DNA from: Pegea sp. RAD2-039
Taxonomy: Eukaryota; Chordata; Thaliacea; Salpida; Salpidae
Direction: 5' to 3'
Assembly (NCBI GenBank): GCA_034620365.1
Contig: JAQGEQ010000186.1
Location: forward strand, 1,240,001 to 1,304,000
Length of the DNA: 64,000 nucleotides
Shown here: in pieces, positions 49,385 through 60,324 of the stretch
Position numbering within the stretch: the first letter of the stretch is position 1
Layout of the letters: each line of letters opens with the position of its first letter
The notes under the pieces: generated by a model
What the model was told of the DNA's origin: nothing
The model's input: only the letters and a program-made list of their open reading frames with translations
Databases searched by the model: none
Made by a program: the position numbers and the translations under genes

Positions 49385-51951
49385 ATGACTAGCATAGACG
49401 TTTTGGTAATTGGGGCTGGTTTGAGTGGTTTGAAAAGTGCGGCGGTACTAATTCAAAATGAAAAGTTTCGAGTTACTCTTGTGGAAGCAAAGAACCAAAT
49501 TGGAGGTCGTGTTCGTACGGTAAGATCAAATGATAGTAAGTGACAAAATTATTTCTTAAGTTATCTTTTTAATATATCTTATCTACTTCTGAATAAGCAT
49601 ATCCTTAGTATGAAATTAATAAAGAGGTATTTGCAGTTTTCAAGGTTTTTCAGCTTTTCTACAAAGTGATTGCAGCTTTTTCTACATGTTTTAAATATAT
49701 CTGCAAAGTTGTTTAGTCTAACTTCTTTCTTTTATAGACGATTTTCTCTATGAGGCAGGAGCCCAGTTTATTCATGGAATTGAAGATAATCAAATTAAAG
49801 CTCTAACTGAACAATATTCTATAAAAACTATTCCATTTAAAAGGTAACCTTCATTCTATTAGCTTTTTAGCTTTTGTAAAGCTCTCCTTATAAGGGTAGG
49901 AAACAAATATTTAACTTTCCTTAGACCAAAATAACCGTTTAAACCAATGTTTTGTTGTTTTGTTTAAGTAGGATCGACTATTTGTTTTATTATTTTAAAT
50001 TTTATAAACTTTTTATAAGCTACAAATTGCAAAGTTTTAATTGGTCACAATAAAGTATGTATCTTGAATAACTACCAAAAAGTTTGAATTAGAATTATTG
50101 GAAAACAATGTTAGCTTTTTTGTAACTAAGTTTTAATTGATTGCAGCAAATGTGAGTTATTTACTGACAATGGTTCAAAACTGGATAAATCTAATGAAGC
50201 TTTTGAAATATTATCAAGTTGTTCGGAATCATTTCAAAATATCATAAAAAACTCTTCAAAGCAAACAGATACAAATAAAAATGAAAGTGTATTATCAATG
50301 TTAGAACAAAAATGGAAAAATACAAACTCAAAGTACCAATCGATTGTTAATAAGTTTTCAAAATGCTTAAAAAATGAAGAAACACTAGAATGGGGTTGTG
50401 GGAGTCTCTCTGAAGTTAGTATGAATAATTACAAGCTCTACAAGGTCTGTCATGGAGGTGATACGTTGGCTGTTAATGGCTTAGACGAGCTAGTGGATAA
50501 AATAGGAAAGGTTATACCAGAAAGTTGCATCAAACTAAACACTGAAGTTATTAGTATCGATTGGTTCTGTGGAAAACCTCAAGATAAAGTAATAGTAGCT
50601 TTTAATGACATGACTAAAAGTCAAACAACAACAGAAGAATTTGATTATGTTATCGTCTCCATATCACTTGGATATTTAAAAGTTAATCATCAAAGGCTAT
50701 TTACTCCGAAACTACCGACAAAAAAAGTTACTGCCATAGAAAAGTGAGAATACTTTTCATCTAAAAATTTATATCTTTTTTAGTTCCAAAACTTATATTG
50801 TAATTTTATTAGCTTTGATAAATTTTCGACAAAATTAGTATTGTGTTTTAGTGTCTCAATTTTTATAAAGATAATATATTAAAAATGTGCTTAATATTTT
50901 GTTATGTATTATTATAAATGTTGTAAAACCTAAATAAACAAATTTGTTAAAGCAATGCTTTTGTTCATATTTAGCTTGGGCTTTGGAAATATTGCAAAAG
51001 TCATTTTTCAGTATGAATGCATTCAAGAAATTACTGATTCAACAAAACTGTATTTATTACAAAGTGAAAGTGAACTGGGTTGCTTCGTTGTTGATGTTTA
51101 CTCCGATTATTTGAATGGCAAACACAGCATTGTGGTCATTACCATATTTTAAGTTGTTTAAATGCTTTTTAGCTAAAAATTTTAAATTTAGTCAAAGAAC
51201 ACATATTTAGTTAAGATTTTAACATTTTGACTTACATTAGAAATAAAGTTTAAACTATTTTAAGATCTAAATCTCTAATTTATAGTTCTGGTTAAGCGGA
51301 GATTTTGCAGTAAAAGCTGAACAACTAAATGAAGAAAAGATTAAAGATTTGTTCACAAATGAATTGAGAAAATGTTAGTTTGAAAATATTGAAATATTCC
51401 TTAAACAAACTCAACTAAAATGAATTTATTTCTAAGGCAAATTTTGTACATTCTCTTTTGATTAACCGTAATTCAGTTTTTTTAAATCAATAAACTTAAT
51501 TTATATCAAATATTAAATGTAAGAAAACTGGTTTTAATTTATTATGAATGAACACAAGTAATAATTTTTGCTTAACTTGAAATAGATTACACATTTTTAT
51601 AATAACTTTTCAATTAATGATAATTTATTTAGTCGAAGAAATATTTTAATATCATTTTTTAATATGCTTTCTCCAGTTGTGCCGAATATTCCCCACCCCA
51701 AATCAACATACGTTACAAAGTGGACGTCTGATCCATATACATGCGGTGCTTACTCTTTTATTGCCGTTGACAGCGGTTCTAAAGACATAGAGGCATTAGC
51801 TGAGCCCCTAACGATCAATAAAAATGGGGAAAAGATTCCAAAAGTTTTGTTTGCTGGTGAAGCAACTCACAAGCATTTCTTTTCTACCATGCATGGAGCA
51901 TATGAATCAGGTGAACGAGAAGCTAAACGACTTGTTGAGATTTGTAAATGA
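49385..51951 (+). CDS. Polyamine oxidase of the SMOX/PAOX family, FAD-dependent, 458 aa, six exons
   Basis: Exons: 49385-49535, 49738-49843, 50147-50743, 50975-51134, 51286-51373 and 51677-51951. The fourth donor could instead be at 51131, removing one valine. The N-terminus has the FAD dinucleotide fold: GAGLSG (10-15), Glu34 ending the second strand, and GGRVRT (40-45). AGAQFIHG holds His63, equivalent to the active-site His of polyamine oxidases, and LGFGNIAK holds Lys293, equivalent to the flavin-proximal Lys. The C-terminus has WTSDPYTCGAYSF and GEATHKHFFSTMHGAYESG, typical of SMOX/PAOX. Such enzymes oxidise spermine or N1-acetylated polyamines, releasing an aldehyde and H2O2. It is shorter than human PAOX or SMOX (about 511-555 aa) and ends in EICK, so there is no C-terminal peroxisomal signal; a cytosolic location is likely. 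The substrate cannot be decided from sequence. Confidence 0.9.
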
Positions 51952-51999
51952 ATCATCAAAGTCTGTGAAAGTAAAAGTAGACTCATAATTGAAATACAA

Positions 52000-52005
52000 A
52001 ATAAA
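52000..52005 (+). terminator. Polyadenylation signal of the polyamine oxidase gene
   Basis: A canonical AATAAA lies 49 bases beyond the stop codon at 51949-51951, giving a short 3' UTR. Its position and match make it the likely signal. Confidence 0.55.
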
Positions 52006-54736
52006 GAATATTATTCGACTAAAGTAGTTTGCACCATTCAAATAGTGTTAAAGCGTGCTATGTTTGATTTGTCGATTTAAAGCTTTGTCATATTACCTAA
52101 TTAATTGTGAAAATAAATCATATGAATTTGAAAGAGTTTTTTTTGTGAGTCTTTAATTAGTTCTTTATATTCACAATTTATCCTAATTATTTTGACCATA
52201 TCTTATTATTTTATCTTAAAGTTTATAAAAATTATTACAAAAGTTTGTAAAAATTACTCAACATTATCTTGTATCATTTTAACTTATATTATCACAAAAA
52301 GTAGCTGTTGTAATTTTTGTATTTATAGTTTTTATTTATGATTATCTAATGAAATATCTAAAAAGGATTTAAAACAGGACATGAAACCGTTTTCATTAAG
52401 CTTTGAAGTTTATTCTGAAAGAAAAATACAAGAGATTAAAATTAGTACTTCTGTTAAGCTTATGATTAAATGAGCGATAAAATTTGTAATTAATGATAAC
52501 TTTATCTAATGATTAAATCTTTTGTATAGCACAAATTTTTAAATAAAATCTATCAAGATGTCTTTGAAAAACTTCTCAACTAGTAAAGTTATATTCATAT
52601 TTTCGTACAATTTTCGTTATAAGTTTTATTACTTAATATTAAGTAAAACTTCGATAAAAGTTGGTATTATACTTGATAAGTAATTTCAGTTAAGTGTTTA
52701 CTTTATATCTAGTTAAATGAATTTAATTTCTACAACTTTTTATTAGTCATCGCTTTTGTCATTCTTTTGGTTAATTGATTCATTAATTAAGTTAGAAAAT
52801 ACTAATTTGCAGCTCGTATGGTGGCTTAGAAGAGTTTTATTTCCTTGTGTCCTCTAAAAGAAAGAAAAAAATAAAAGAATGAGTTTTGTAGTATTTTACA
52901 ATATTAATAGATTTTTTTATTGCTACAAATGACAAAATGTAATGAGTCTTCTTACTTGTTTCATTGTTAACATATTTATTTCTCGAATAACTTTGGAACT
53001 CCTTTTTTTCCAAGAAATGCGAGTTTTTTCAAAAGTCTGCTTACAATATTTATAATGCCTAAGATATCTAATTATTTAAATTAATTTTTATTGGTTCTGG
53101 TATTCTAGAGGTATAAATATAATTAATATTTGCAGGATACCCATAAGCTTGAAATAATTATGTAATAATGTAGCAGTTATCAGTTTCTATCGCAATTTTT
53201 TAATTGACGAACAAATTTTCATTAACAAAGCAACAATAATATATAAAAAATAATTAAAGTTAGCAAATAAAAATACCTTTAAAATATGTCTTGATAAATA
53301 TGTTTATCTTTTTTAACATCATGCTGACAATCATTAAAATTAAACGATGATCTCTAACTGTTTGAATGACTTTTACCTAAAAATTTGTGAAATATCTAGA
53401 AATTTCTTTCATTAATTATTCTTATCACTTGATTTTAGGATAAGTAATTATTTCTTCAAAACTTTTTGATGTTTAGCTTTTGTCAACAATCATGATGTTA
53501 CTAACCTATCTATCACCCTATCTATTACCAAGTATCTTGTAGAAATATGAAATGTTAGTGTAACACTACAATGTGGAATTATTTTCTAATATTCTTTTTT
53601 CAAAGGAAATTTATCAGAAAGCTACAACTGTAAAGTTGTTTCATTTGAACAACTTTTTATCCGCTACACTTTTCAGCAATTTAAATTTTCACTAATAATT
53701 ACTCAAACCTTACAAGTTAGAAAATCTATTAGTGTTTAAAATATATTTTAATAAATAAATATTAGTACTTAAATTTCGTTTAAATAATTTTCACAATTCA
53801 TTGAAATTTTATTGATATTAAATTAAATAGTGACCAGTCTTCATAAGGATGTACACATTAGGAAAATAAAAGTGATTTTTTAAACTAATGGAGACTTAAA
53901 GCTTCGAAACTGGTAGCTGAAAATATAATCTGTAAACGAAACATTTCTGTTTGAAAGCATACTGTCTTGAGGTTTACAAGATATTTATAAACTTTGATAT
54001 ATTCAAAGAATACTTACTAAAAAATATTTCCTTAGATATGACTGTCTAAATAAACCGTTAATAAAATCCTTTATTTATCAATCTTTTTCTGACTTGGATA
54101 TGATTTTTGTCATAACTTAAATTTTTTTTAAAGATCGCAATCTCTCATAAGTTCTGATGTGATCATCATTTAAAATTAACCCAATTAACAACTTTAATAA
54201 CAGCGGATTGACTTTTATCAATAGAGCAATCATGATTTGGAATTATCTTCCCGACTCCATCATTACATGAAAATCTCTTTTATAATTTTGTTAGAAAATA
54301 GAATTAGAGTGATATATCAAATATATATTCGGTTATTTTGTTTTCAATTTATAGCTTACCTATACCTCTGCAGTGTTCCTATTTTCCAATTTTAGTTAAT
54401 TTATGTTAATATGAGATAATTAAGACTTTTTAATTATCTTTTTGTTTGTAGAAAGAAATGTATCATTTGTCATTTGCAGTTATGCGTTGAATAAATAAAT
54501 AAATAATTTTTTGATTGGAAAATTTAAGGCAAAATTTTTTGCATTGAAAAAATAGTAGACCATCAAACCAGAGACAATAGAAATCTTCACAAAACTTCTT
54601 AGTTAGAATAAGACAATTATAACAAAATATAAGAAACAGCCAAGTGGGAAGTAGAGAAGTTTTTCTTTGACTAGATCCGTCATAAACATATTTCTTAGAA
54701 ATTTGAATTCATTTGACAAAAATAAGTGAGAAGTTG
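52006..54736. other. Convergent intergenic sequence, no gene seen
   Basis: About 2.7 kb between the ends of the plus-strand oxidase gene and the minus-strand YAE1 gene. It is uniformly A/T-rich, with short homopolymer and AAAT runs (for example AATAAATAAATAAATAA near 54490-54506). No frame of coding quality was recognised. Confidence 0.5.
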
Positions 54737-56156
54737 TTACACTAAAATAGTATATAAGTTATCTTCCCAACCAAGCTTCTGTAAAACTTGTTCAGAATCT
54801 TTTAAAACATTTTTTAGTTCAGGTGATGATAACAATAGTTCTTGTAGTTGGTCGTTACTAATTGTTTTATGAGTAGATTGTTCAGTCACCATCGCCTCAA
54901 AAAAATCTATAAAAATATGTGGTTAGTCGTGAGATTTCTCGAAAATTGAACTGAAATATTTCAAGAAAATACCTTCAGCGACTTTCTTATCTGAAGAATT
55001 TGTTTGTTCATCATTTAAATTTAGAGATTGAAGATCATTTTGTGTAAAGCAATCATTTGATTTTTCACAACTAGGTTGTTCTACTGTTGAACTACCTAAT
55101 TTCATTTCAATCAAATCATCTATTACATTATTTGTTTCCAAATCACTAATTTTATCTAAAATTAATTGTGATTCAAGAAGAATTTCTTCAGTAATAGGAC
55201 TACCCTCATAAAATTCACCAAGCTCTAACAAGCCACTGAAAATAAAGAATTTTAATTTGTTGATTATCTACATACTTCAAAATAATTTTGTTTTAAAAAC
55301 AAATAAACAAAATCTATTTTTTTAAACAGTTAGTCGTAAAATAAACAAACTTGAAAATTCCTTTAATTTTCGATATCAGTAGATTAGTAAGAAAGCCTTG
55401 CTTAAACCCATCATCAAATCCTTCCTGCATACTTTCTTCTTGACCTTCGCTTCTTCCATTAGCAAATCCTTCCTGAGTTTAAAGTTTTTAAATAATCAAA
55501 TGTTTTAAACATATATCAGTATATAAAATTTTGGTATTTTAAAGTATATCAACATCAAAGATATACCTTACACAAAGATATTAATCAATGAGTCTATAAA
55601 GAAGTCAAGATGTAAAGCTTATCATGTAGCTTAGCAGACATATAAAATTTAAGAAGTTAAACATATATTTGATGATTTTGAGTCTAAGTAAACAAACAGG
55701 AAATCTTCAAAGTTTAATTCAATCTTTTTCTATCAAAATTAAATCAAAATATATTATTATCAAAGTAGGAAAAGAAGTTATCAATTTCACAACTGGGAAT
55801 ACATAAGCTTATAAGCAGATTTTAGATTTTTTTACAAATTAACTATCAATAAATAATTTCAGAAAAGAGCAAAATACTTTAAAGATATTTTAGATGATTT
55901 GAAAGCACTAATAAGGGATTGCTTCGGCTGAGAACAGGATGTGCTTTGAGTGATGAAAAAGTACAATTGCAATTTATTCAAAGTTTAAAAGAAGAATAAA
56001 TTTATATTTAGAAATAATTTTAGACATATAAACTAAATTAAAATCAATATTTATTTATCAAGTTACCATTTTACGAGAGGCTATCATCTTTTTCCAATCA
56101 TTTGCATTAATCTCTAACTCATCAGTATCTTCATCAAAAATATCATCATAATCCAT
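54737..56156 (-). CDS. YAE1: YAE1 (Yae1 domain-containing protein), 214 aa, four exons
   Basis: Exons (minus, 5' to 3'): 56156-56067, 55472-55351, 55235-54973 and 54906-54737. The phases join cleanly to 215 codons including the stop. The N-terminus has the family's acidic start (DDIFDEDTDE) and a conserved Trp ahead of the Gly-x3-Gly repeats: EGFANGRSEG, then QEGFDDGFKQGF, at residues 31-56. The LISKIKGIFNGLLEL stretch follows, like the helix after the repeats in other members. Human YAE1 is about 226 aa. In yeast and human, Yae1 with Lto1 forms an adaptor that brings the cytosolic iron-sulfur targeting complex to the ATPase ABCE1/Rli1, so it supports ribosome recycling. The acidic middle and C-terminus are poorly conserved, as is usual. 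It lies 461 bases downstream of SLC26A11 on the same strand. Confidence 0.88.
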
Positions 56157-56617
56157 CTTGACTTTAAAGACTTAGAATTTGCAAAAACTGGAATAGACGA
56201 AATTTATTGTAAATTTGAAAGCAGTTATTATATGATTTAGTAGTTTTGATAAAGAAAAACATCTTTACATGTTTATTGCACATAAAAAAAAATCAAATAT
56301 TCCACAACAGATTTTCAAACACTTTTAAACTTCTTTTGGCAAAATGCAGAAAAATTACAATAATAATATGAATTTTTGTTTGAAGAAAAACAGAATAAAT
56401 TATCTATAGATTGTAGGTAAAAGTAGCCATAAAAATATATGTAAATTAATAGTTTGTATTCATACTATTTGGGAACTTTCAATTTAAATATTTAAGCTTT
56501 AATTATGAAAAAATCAAAATGTAAGCTTAATGTAAAGTTGGTTTAAAAGATAATTGTATGGAACATTATTTAGGAATGAAAAAATAATTTAACAATCAAA
56601 CTGAAATCTGAATTTCA
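56157..56617 (-). terminator. Gap between SLC26A11 and YAE1 with candidate polyadenylation signal
   Basis: This 461-base gap between two same-strand genes carries AATAAA on the minus strand (plus-strand TTTATT at 56272-56277), 340 bases past the SLC26A11 stop and about 115 bases before the YAE1 start. The YAE1 promoter, or a trans-splice site if the species has spliced leaders, must fall in what remains. Confidence 0.35.
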
Positions 56618-58423
56618 TTATTTCCTTGCAGTTAATGCATCTTCAAAGTTGGAAAAAATTTGAACTTGATCAAGTTGATGGTGATTATTAAAAGCTTCAG
56701 CTAATAACACATCAGAGCTAACAAATTGCAAACTAATATCATCATCTAGCTGTGACATCTCAACCAACATCAACAAACCAGTAAAATCCCATTCTGTGAG
56801 TTCTTCCATATTGATAATCAAGCAATTGATATCACCTTCTTTTAATAGTTTTTTAATTTCACTTTGTATATAATCAGAACCTGGGTAGTTTAGAGCACCA
56901 TTAATCTTTACAATCAAAACTGATTTTTCACTTTGTGATTTAGATGAAACATAATTATAAGATACCTTAGGGAATGTGACTGGATAAAGTAGAATTAATA
57001 AGGAACAAGCAGTACCAGCTAGTATTCCATAAGGTATTTGCCATAAACAAACACCAAAAGTAACTAGCAAAGGAACTAATTCAATTTTTTTAGCTTTCCA
57101 TAATGCTTTAATAGTTTTAAAGTCAACCATGAAAATAACTGCACTAATAATAACTGAACCTAAAGCACTTTTTGGAATATAGTATACAAGTGGTGTAAGA
57201 ACTGCTAGTCCAAAAATCACAATTACACCTGTGACTATTCCACCAGCAGGAGATTTTACATTACTTTGGGAATTAATGGCTGTTCTTGAAAAGCTACCAG
57301 TAATAGAATATGAAGATACAAAAGAACTCATAATGTTAGATAAACCAATTGCAAACATCTCTTGACTTACATCAATTTCATACAAATTTTTTCGAGCAAA
57401 TGCTTTTCCAATTGAAAGACTCTCTAGTATCCCCATAAGAGGTACAACTATCAAACCTTCACTAATTCTACTAACTAATTCAGATCCAGTGATAGTTTGA
57501 TTTCCAGAAACCTCAAAAGTTGCTGGAGCTGCAAATGGTGGTAAACCTTTTGTAATATTTCCTGTAAGAGTAAAACAATCCTTAATTTTACATTTTTCTT
57601 CATTTGTTGTATGAACAGCAAAAGCAATAGCAGCAGAAGCCAACACAACTATTGCATTTCTACATAAGCTGACAATCCATAAAAACTTTCTAGAAATCTT
57701 TTGTAATCTTGTTGTTGACTCATTTGTTTCTACTTGTTCAATTGTTCTTCCCATAAACTTAAGAGCTAATAAAATAAAGATAGATATAATTCCAAGAACA
57801 AAGTCAAAAGGATTGAAGTTACCCAGATGTTTAAAAGTTTGGATAAGTTCCGGAAAGAAATCTGTTGAAGAAGTTTTAACTCCAAAAATATGTTTCAACT
57901 GACCAAGTGCGATTGTAATAGCAGCAGCTGAGGTGAAACCACTTACTACAGGAACAGATATATACCTCATAATAAAACCAAGTCTACAAATACCCATAGC
58001 AACCTGTATACACCCACTCAAGAGTGTTAACAAAACTGCTTGAACAGGGTCTTCATCTCCATAAGTTCTAACAAGAAGGGACATAACAGCAGTTGGTCCA
58101 AGGGTTACATCTTTACTTGTTCCAAAAATTGCATAAATAAAGCACCCCATAAAAGCACTATAAAGACCATATTGGACAGGAAGCCCAGCAATTTGAGCAT
58201 AAGCTAGGGCCTGAGGAATTACAGTCAGGCCAACAGTTAATCCTGCAATAATATCACACTGGAGCCATTTAAGATTATATTTAGGAATCCATTTTATACA
58301 TGGGAAAAATTGAAGAAAGTAGACTTTAAATGAAGAGCAAGTCTTTTGATTATGAGTCTTTCTATCATCAGATGATTCAGATGAAAATAGTAGAGATGTT
58401 CTTTCAGTTGAAGTAATGGACAT
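56618..58423 (-). CDS. SLC26A11: SLC26A11-like sodium-independent sulfate/anion transporter, 601 aa, single exon
   Basis: One uninterrupted frame from ATG to stop. The sulfate-transporter signature is complete: VIPQALAYAQIAGLP (68-82), QYGLYSAFMGCF (84-95) and GTSKDVTLGPTAVMSLL (101-117). Later, VPVVSGFTSAAA and SYSITGSFSRTAIN mark the substrate-binding core. There are about 14 hydrophobic segments in the order of the family. The cytoplasmic C-terminus is a STAS domain (about 501-598) with DFTGL at 546-550, matching the conserved Asp-x-Ser/Thr-Gly loop. Length equals human SLC26A11 (606 aa), and the motif wording is closest to that subfamily. The product would exchange sulfate, chloride or other anions at the plasma or lysosomal membrane. 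It is the only intronless gene in the window, the others having 4-11 exons, which hints at an old retrocopy or intron loss. There are no disabling changes. Confidence 0.95.
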   Translation of the reverse strand: MSITSTERTSLLFSSESSDDRKTHNQKTCSSFKVYFLQFFPCIKWIPKYNLKWLQCDIIAGLTVGLTVIPQALAYAQIAGLPVQYGLYSAFMGCFIYAIFGTSKDVTLGPTAVMSLLVRTYGDEDPVQAVLLTLLSGCIQVAMGICRLGFIMRYISVPVVSGFTSAAAITIALGQLKHIFGVKTSSTDFFPELIQTFKHLGNFNPFDFVLGIISIFILLALKFMGRTIEQVETNESTTRLQKISRKFLWIVSLCRNAIVVLASAAIAFAVHTTNEEKCKIKDCFTLTGNITKGLPPFAAPATFEVSGNQTITGSELVSRISEGLIVVPLMGILESLSIGKAFARKNLYEIDVSQEMFAIGLSNIMSSFVSSYSITGSFSRTAINSQSNVKSPAGGIVTGVIVIFGLAVLTPLVYYIPKSALGSVIISAVIFMVDFKTIKALWKAKKIELVPLLVTFGVCLWQIPYGILAGTACSLLILLYPVTFPKVSYNYVSSKSQSEKSVLIVKINGALNYPGSDYIQSEIKKLLKEGDINCLIINMEELTEWDFTGLLMLVEMSQLDDDISLQFVSSDVLLAEAFNNHHQLDQVQIFSNFEDALTARK

Positions 58424-59982
58424 TAGGAGTTTTCTACATTAAAATAATCTTTCCTTCTAAATGCAAGATGAAGATATTTATATAATAGCAGTACTTTGAA
58501 GTTCTGAAACAAAATATATTTTTAACTTAAATAAATATAATAAAATTAATAGAACTAAATTTAAAATATAAAAACCAAATTATTACTTTGTAATAAAAAT
58601 AGTTTTTCAAAAGTTGTTAATTTTGTATTTATTGTGAATTAATATTCTAAAATAAAAGTTTTTTTTAAATATGCTAAAAAGGAAAATGTTATAAGATTCA
58701 CCAAATTATTATTTTCTTATTACTAGTTGTCATTATCAACTTTTTAAACAATTCTTAAAATTTATTAAAATAAATAATTTGAAAAATAAAATATTATATA
58801 AAAAAAATGGAAAGATATATGTTGTATAAAAATTATAATAAAATTCTATCTCTTACTATTTAATGATAACCATGAAAGTAAACAAACTTGATTCATACGG
58901 AGTGAAAAGAAACTTATATAAAAAAATTAGACACAAATTGGTCTCTGTTATGAACAAAGATTTTTATGATTACTTTTAATAAAATATTTATCTAATTTTT
59001 GTTAAAAAAATAAATTCAAAAAAATATTCTGTTTTTTGTTAGTTAATATTTTTGTTATTAGACATCTCAATCAAGTGAATTTGCATTTAAAAAAGTAAAT
59101 ACTTTATACTTACTAAAACTCAAATTAATTCTTATTTATTTACTTATCTATTTATTTATTAAAACAATCATTTTTGTACTTTAACTACTTAATTAATAAG
59201 ACTTATAAATACAGTCTGCGGCATCTTCTACTATGTAGGGCCTACGAAAATATTTTTCAATAAAACAAGTAGATATTAGGCCCATTTTTATGCCTAAGAT
59301 TATTCAATGATTACAGAAGCAATCATCGATTTTTATTAACTATTTTAGTAGATAAGCTAATTGAAAACATCAGAATGTAAGAACTTTAGTACCATAGCGA
59401 TATAGTTCGTACTTTTGGCTAAAATTCAAACAATATTTTACGCAAGATACAAAATCGGTGATTTTATCAAAGTTTTTAAAGTATTGCTACTTTGCATTTA
59501 AACAAGAAGAGTTTTGGTAGATTAGATATATCAAATATATTTGAACAGATAAAAACTAAAATAATTAAACAAATAATTATTTAATATTATTATAGACTGA
59601 TCGATAGTGAAAGCCTAAATCTAGTTTCACCAAGTTTCACTTACAATCAAACATTTAATTGCTTCCTGACTAGCCTCAATTTTCTAACTATGGTCGACTT
59701 GGCAGTTCTGTGTTTTTTTAGTATGTTGAAGATATTTATGAAAATATGTCAGTATTAAAAACGGCTAAAGTTAAATACTTTTCGAACAGTCCATATCTTA
59801 AAGATAAATATTTCCCATAATTTTATATTATAAGAAATTCAAAATTTGTATATACCAACGAGTACCTGGTTAACTTATTATTAGCTTCAGCCGAACTATA
59901 AACTTTTCATGGATGAAAGATAGTTTAGTATTAATTTAAAAGTGATGTCTTGTACAAAGCTTTACTATCATTAAAATATTTT

Positions 59983-59996
59983 TCGTCATATGACGA
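59983..59996. promoter_or_regulatory. Perfect palindrome TCGTCATATGACGA
   Basis: This 14-base sequence equals its own reverse complement and contains two inverted TGACG half-sites around CATATG, which is also an E-box. This fits a dimeric bZIP or bHLH site 1.56 kb upstream of the SLC26A11 start. Function is inferred. Confidence 0.25.
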
Positions 59997-60311
59997 CCCT
60001 TGTAGTGATAATAAATCTTTATATAGGGCTTTATTCAAATGAAAAGGCAACTAGCAACAACGAGAAATAAATCGATGCATGCAGCAAACACATCATAGTC
60101 AGCTATAGAATCAACTAGGTATATAAAGTAGTAAGGGGGTTGACACATTTACATAAGTGGTAAAATATTCTACTGTCACCCAATTCAAATATACCACACT
60201 CTCCCCAAAAAGTATTGGGCCAAACAGTGAAAACTGCACTTTGTCTTACTATTGCCATTAACGCCAATTAGTTCCATCTTTAGCGCTTTGGAGGTACATC
60301 TTTGAATGATC

Positions 60312-60324
60312 TGGCGGACCGCCA
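60312..60324. promoter_or_regulatory. GC-rich inverted repeat TGGCGGACCGCCA
   Basis: Six-base arms (TGGCGG and CCGCCA) flank a single A inside a patch with more G+C than its surroundings. In DNA that is about 70% A+T such a GC-only palindrome is unexpected. It could bind a dimeric factor or be part of a promoter about 1.9 kb upstream of SLC26A11. Confidence 0.22.

Noticed and set aside
39114..51951. Idea of an amine-metabolism gene cluster linking the hydroxylase and polyamine oxidase
   Set aside because: The lectin gene lies between, the orientations differ and the substrates belong to separate pathways; neighbourhood alone is not evidence in animal genomes.
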